This document shows positions 5,587-8,654 of a stretch of 8,654 bases of DNA, in pieces. Source of the DNA: Bryobacteraceae bacterium (lineage in GTDB: Bacteria > Acidobacteriota > Terriglobia > Bryobacterales > Bryobacteraceae); assembly GCA_025929455.1 (NCBI GenBank), contig JAICMB010000112.1, positions 1-8,654 of the forward strand, read 5' to 3'. Every line of letters starts with the position of its first letter. The first letter of the stretch is position 1. Under the pieces are notes generated by a model. That model was not told where the DNA came from, made no database searches, and worked only from the letters and a program-made list of their open reading frames with translations. A program made the position numbers and the translations under genes.

Positions 5587-7942
5587 TCCCGCGCCGCGCC
5601 GCGACCGCACGCGCATACGTGTCCGCCAGTTTCGCCGTCATGGCGCGCATATCATGCCGCTCGGCAACCATTTCGCGCGCGCGTGCGGCCATCGCGGCGG
5701 CTTCCTCGGGCGCGTCGAACAAGTGCAGGACGTGACGGGCAAATGCTTGGGCTGAGTCCGCGAGCGCGCAGAATTCTCCGTCGCTTTCGGCCAGCCCTTC
5801 CGCGCCGATCCAGGTCGATACTACCGGAATGCCGGCCGCAAACGCCTCCAGCAATTTCACCCGCATGCCCGACCCGCTCAAAATCGGGCAGATGAACACC
5901 GCGTAGCGCGCCAGCGGTTCGCGGACGTCTTCTACGAATCCGCGCACCTCGACGCCGCCGCCCAGTTCCGCGAGCCGGTGCGCTGGGGGAGGATGCGATC
6001 CGACGACCACCAGCCGCGCATTCGCGTTGCGACGCCGTATCAGCGGCAGCACCTCGCGGGTGAACCATGTCAGCGCCTGCTCGTTCGGCGTGTGGCGAAA
6101 GCTGCCCAGGAACAGCATGGTGAACGGCTCGCGACCATCCGTACGGAACTCGTACCGCGAGGTATCCACGCCCGCGCGTAAGTCGTCGTCAATGCGCCCG
6201 GCTAGCTGCGGCAAGTACGACAGCAACACTTCCTTGTTCGCGCCGCTGCACACCTGCACGCGGTCGAAGCGCGGCAGCGTTTTCAGCTCGTACCGCAGCG
6301 CGCGCAGGTACTCGAAGGCCGCCTTCCATCCCGCGGCGCTCGTGGCGCTCGCTGCCGCACGCCCCACCGATTGGAAGTACAGATCGTGCTCGAAGAGAAT
6401 GCACGGAATGGTCTGGAACTGTTCGCGATACTGCGCGAGCGAAGTGTATTCAAGCTGCACCACGTCGATGCGCTCGTTGTAAATGGTGCGGTGCAGAATC
6501 CAGCGCAGATCGTCGCTCGCGAATTCGCGCACAGCATGTGGAACGGCGGATCCGAATTCCTTGCGCGCGTACCTCGGCCGGACGAAAAACTGCACCGACG
6601 CTGCGATCTGCTCCAGCTCCGCGTGCGCCGCGCGCTCGTGTTCGTGGTCGATCACAATAACGAGGTGCAGCCGGCATAGCTTCACCAGTTCGCACACGGT
6701 CTGATACATGAAGACGCCGCCACCATGCACCGGTGGGCAGATCGGATACGGCGATACAAACAGCACATTGGCGGGACTGGCAGTCTTATTGCCTGCCCGG
6801 CGAGCAAGCGAAGCGAGCTCGGTGTCCCGGCAATACCCGCCCAGCGCCGCGTTCAACGCCTTTTCGTCCGGCAGCACCGCGAGTCGTCGCGCGCGCAACC
6901 GGGACCGCATGGCCCCGCGTAACTGTCCCACGGCGCGCCACAATCCCGCGATGCTCGTGCGGTCGCGCGATTCTCCAAAAGCTGCGCTGGCCGTCGCTCC
7001 CGCCGCTGCATAAGCAAAATGCCCCGCGAGTGTGCGCCAGCGGTGCATGTTCTTCCATGCAAACAGCAGGAAGTTCTTGTTCAGAACGCGGTCGATCTCG
7101 CGCGCCGAAAAGCGTTTCCCAATGGTCCCGCGATGCTCGTGCCAGACCCGGCTGGCCGGCTGATAAAGCACCTTCCACCCGCGCTTCCACGCGAGATAGC
7201 CGAGGTCGGTGTCTTCCAGGTAAAAGGGCGCGAGCAGCTCGTCGAACCCGCCCAGTTCCAGAAACTTCCGGCGGTCGAACGCGCACGATCCACCGCCGCC
7301 GTAGGCGCATGGAAACAGACTCGTTACCGCGGGATCGTCGCGATGCCGCACGCGCAAGCGGCCCTCGTGCCACCAGAACTGGGTGAGCCCCGTTTCTTCG
7401 CGCCGCCGCGACGGATCGCTGAAAAAGATCTGGCAGGAAACCGCGAACACATCGCCGCTCGCAAAACCCGCAAGCAGAGGCGCGAGAAAATCGACCGCGA
7501 CACGCATGTCGCTGTTCAGCAAGACAACGATGTCGTTGCGCGCCGCACGGAAGCCGGCGTTCGATCCGCCACCGAAACCGAGGTTCTTGTCCAGCGCGAG
7601 CAAGCGTACGCCGGGAAAGCGCGTGCGCACGAACTCCGCGCTACCGTCGGTCGATCCGTTATCGACGACGATGATCTCGTTGCGCGGATTGCCGTCAATG
7701 GCGGCGATGACGGAAGGAAGATACTTCTCCAGCAGATCGCGCCCGTTCCAGTTGGGAATGACGACAGAAGCCGCATCCGTCGAAGGCGGCGCGTTCTGCC
7801 GCGGGGTACGTTTGCGCGATAACGCCCACCATAGATCGGCGAGCGCCATGGCAGCGCACGCCAGCGCCACAAGCAGCACGCCCGCAATCATGACGGGCAC
7901 CGCGCGCACAAGACGCCAGAGGAGAACTACCGCCCGGGCCAC
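5558..7942 (-). CDS. Membrane-anchored GT2-GT4 fusion glycosyltransferase
   Basis: This is a 794-residue protein with two glycosyltransferase domains of different folds, suggesting that two sugar transfers are carried out in sequence by one chain. Residues 5-40 hold a hydrophobic membrane segment followed by a basic SRKRTPR stretch. The GT2 (GT-A) domain covers about 58-300: SVVIPNWNGRD (59-69), VVDNGSTDGSA (92-102), LGFGGGSNAGF (121-131), LLNSDM (141-146, metal site), GGFDELLAPFYLEDTDLGYL (231-250, catalytic ED) and WHEH (267-270). A linker of about 90 residues leads to the GT4 (GT-B) domain at about 392-780. This has VLFVSPYPICPPVHGGG (393-409), LFLGSFRHTPN (610-620), VVVGSHPP (645-652) and SGSGMRVKLLEAFAAGIPVV (689-708) with the donor-binding E699. 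The GTG start is 9 bases after the upstream gene and has GGAG just before it. The gene is convergent with the secreted protein gene. Both acceptor and donor are unknown. Confidence 0.9.
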   Translation of the reverse strand: MARAVVLLWRLVRAVPVMIAGVLLVALACAAMALADLWWALSRKRTPRQNAPPSTDAASVVIPNWNGRDLLEKYLPSVIAAIDGNPRNEIIVVDNGSTDGSAEFVRTRFPGVRLLALDKNLGFGGGSNAGFRAARNDIVVLLNSDMRVAVDFLAPLLAGFASGDVFAVSCQIFFSDPSRRREETGLTQFWWHEGRLRVRHRDDPAVTSLFPCAYGGGGSCAFDRRKFLELGGFDELLAPFYLEDTDLGYLAWKRGWKVLYQPASRVWHEHRGTIGKRFSAREIDRVLNKNFLLFAWKNMHRWRTLAGHFAYAAAGATASAAFGESRDRTSIAGLWRAVGQLRGAMRSRLRARRLAVLPDEKALNAALGGYCRDTELASLARRAGNKTASPANVLFVSPYPICPPVHGGGVFMYQTVCELVKLCRLHLVIVIDHEHERAAHAELEQIAASVQFFVRPRYARKEFGSAVPHAVREFASDDLRWILHRTIYNERIDVVQLEYTSLAQYREQFQTIPCILFEHDLYFQSVGRAAASATSAAGWKAAFEYLRALRYELKTLPRFDRVQVCSGANKEVLLSYLPQLAGRIDDDLRAGVDTSRYEFRTDGREPFTMLFLGSFRHTPNEQALTWFTREVLPLIRRRNANARLVVVGSHPPPAHRLAELGGGVEVRGFVEDVREPLARYAVFICPILSGSGMRVKLLEAFAAGIPVVSTWIGAEGLAESDGEFCALADSAQAFARHVLHLFDAPEEAAAMAARAREMVAERHDMRAMTAKLADTYARAVAARRGTISAAAERA

Positions 7943-7951
7943 TTCTCCGCG

Positions 7952-8654
7952 TTACTCCTTCACCTGCTCTGGCCCCAACGGCGGCCCGAGCCGGAGGGCG
8001 CGCGCAAGCTTCACCCATCGCGAAGAACGAATCACGTTCAATTGTGCTTCGAGCCGCAGCGCCCACGCGGTGCGCTCTTTTACGGTCTCCTCGACGCGAT
8101 CGAGCAAGGCAACGGTCTTCGCGAGGTCTGCATGGGTTTGCGTGATCTTGTTGTTCAGGCGACTCGCCCAGGCGGTGCGCTCCTCGACGGTCCGCTCCAG
8201 TTCCTCCGTGCGCCGCGTGTATGCGGCGTGCGTCTCGATCAGTTCCCGATCGAGCTGTGCGATCCTGCCGCGCGCGGTCTCAAGCTCCGTGTTCAAACCC
8301 GCAGCCCAGCTGTTGCGCTCCTCGACTTCAGCCTGCAGCGTGTGGGTGAGCGCCAGCAGTTCGTTGCGGCTGGCCGTCATCGCGGTAAGCTGCTGGTCGA
8401 GCGAGCGGACGTGGCGCTCCCGCGTGCGCAGCAGGTTGGCAGCCTGCGGCACGTACACAAATGGTTTGAGGGGCGGCAACTCGCGCCGGGAGCATACCGC
8501 GATGATGAAGTGGCTCTCCTCCAGCGTGCCTTTGCTCGCCGCGATCCGCGCCTCGACATTCCCGCGTGCCGCGTCGTGATAGAACACGAACGCATCGGTG
8601 CGATTCTGCGCCAGCAACGCCACACGCGGAAACACCCGGCTCAGTTCGGCCGCA
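7952..8654 (-). CDS. C-terminal part of probable SAM-dependent methyltransferase with coiled-coil tail
   Basis: The frame is open to the right edge, so only the last 233 residues are present; an internal GTG at 8635 is not the true start. The first part (AAELSRVFPRVALLAQN, then HFIIAVCSR and PFVYVPQAANLLRTRERHV) resembles the end of class I SAM methyltransferases found in polysaccharide clusters. The catalytic motif I (GxGxG) would be outside the window, so this call is by resemblance. A long charged coiled coil follows (about 8431-8036) with three near-repeats, VEERNSWAAGL, VEERTAWASRL and VKERTAWALRL. The protein ends in a basic helix, RSSRWVKLARALRLGPPL, which may bind the membrane or a partner. 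The next gene begins 9 bases later. A possible role is methylation or capping of the glycan end, with the coiled coil organising the complex. Confidence 0.6.
   Translation of the reverse strand, partial: AAELSRVFPRVALLAQNRTDAFVFYHDAARGNVEARIAASKGTLEESHFIIAVCSRRELPPLKPFVYVPQAANLLRTRERHVRSLDQQLTAMTASRNELLALTHTLQAEVEERNSWAAGLNTELETARGRIAQLDRELIETHAAYTRRTEELERTVEERTAWASRLNNKITQTHADLAKTVALLDRVEETVKERTAWALRLEAQLNVIRSSRWVKLARALRLGPPLGPEQVKE
8036..8431 (-). other. Coiled-coil segment with three W-containing repeats
   Basis: Within the methyltransferase-like gene, about 130 residues are rich in Glu, Arg, Leu and Ala with heptad-like spacing and no proline. The motif V-x-E-R-(N/T)-(S/A)-W recurs at 8306-8326, 8168-8188 and 8063-8083. 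The tryptophans are 46 and 35 residues apart; 35 is five heptads, and 46 is five heptads plus an 11-residue step. The DNA also keeps similarity at the repeats (GGCGGTGCGCTC in the second and GCGGTGCGCTC in the third), suggesting internal duplication. Confidence 0.65.

Noticed and set aside
4235..7760. A 17-base direct repeat (CCGTTCCAGTTGGGAAT) at about 4234 and 7743
   Set aside because: Both copies encode the conserved IPNWNG motif of GT2 domains, so protein constraint explains the match without a DNA-level repeat.
7019..7822. A 267-codon open frame on the plus strand
   Set aside because: It lies wholly antisense to the GT2 domain of the fusion gene, whose motifs are intact. The antisense product shows no recognisable domain.
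7383..8579. A 398-codon open frame on the plus strand
   Set aside because: It spans the junction of two well-supported minus-strand genes, its product is Ser/Arg/Ala-rich low-complexity sequence with no motif, and it is the expected antisense shadow of high-GC coding DNA.
8633..8635. GTG as the start of the methyltransferase-like gene
   Set aside because: The frame stays open upstream to the window edge (AAELSR), and the residues there continue a typical methyltransferase C-terminal pattern, so this is an internal valine.

Overview
The window is a cell-surface glycan biosynthesis locus from a high-GC bacterium. By hand count of 60-base blocks, GC is roughly 50-72%. All genes but one lie on the minus strand, so transcription runs mostly from high to low coordinates. 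Coding density, frequent GTG/TTG starts, weak Shine-Dalgarno sequences, glycosyltransferase style and REP-like palindromes at gene edges all suggest an Acidobacteriota-type genome (Bryobacter/Solibacter-like). This is an inference, because no rRNA or taxonomic marker is present.

Right block (8654 to 5558, minus). It opens with the C-terminal part of a protein I read as a SAM-dependent methyltransferase with a long coiled-coil tail. A 794-residue GT2-GT4 fusion glycosyltransferase with an N-terminal membrane segment follows 9 bases later. The two genes look like one operon.

Middle (5071-5586, plus). A small secreted or periplasmic protein of unknown function interrupts the glycosyltransferase series. 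Its 3' end overlaps the 3' end of the GT2-GT4 gene by 29 bases on opposite strands. Its 5' end diverges from the left block across a short intergenic region with two dyads.

Left block (5015 to 1, minus). Five glycosyltransferase genes stand nearly end to end: a DPM1/polyprenyl-phosphate type GT2, three rhamnosyltransferase-like GT2 enzymes, and a GT4 with an N-terminal DUF1972 domain. The last gene, cut by the window edge, is the start of alanine racemase (alr), joined to the GT4 gene by an ATGA stop/start overlap. Junction spacings are 7, 15, 7 (or 70 with the other start), 9 and -4 bases, so this looks like one transcription unit.

Taken together, the genes could assemble an oligosaccharide repeat unit or cap: the GT2/GT4 enzymes add sugars one by one on the cytoplasmic face, and the methyltransferase/coiled-coil protein may modify or cap the chain. 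No flippase, polymerase, ABC exporter or nucleotide-sugar synthesis gene lies in the window, so the final polymer cannot be named. No RNA gene, insertion sequence, CRISPR array or convincing intrinsic terminator was seen.
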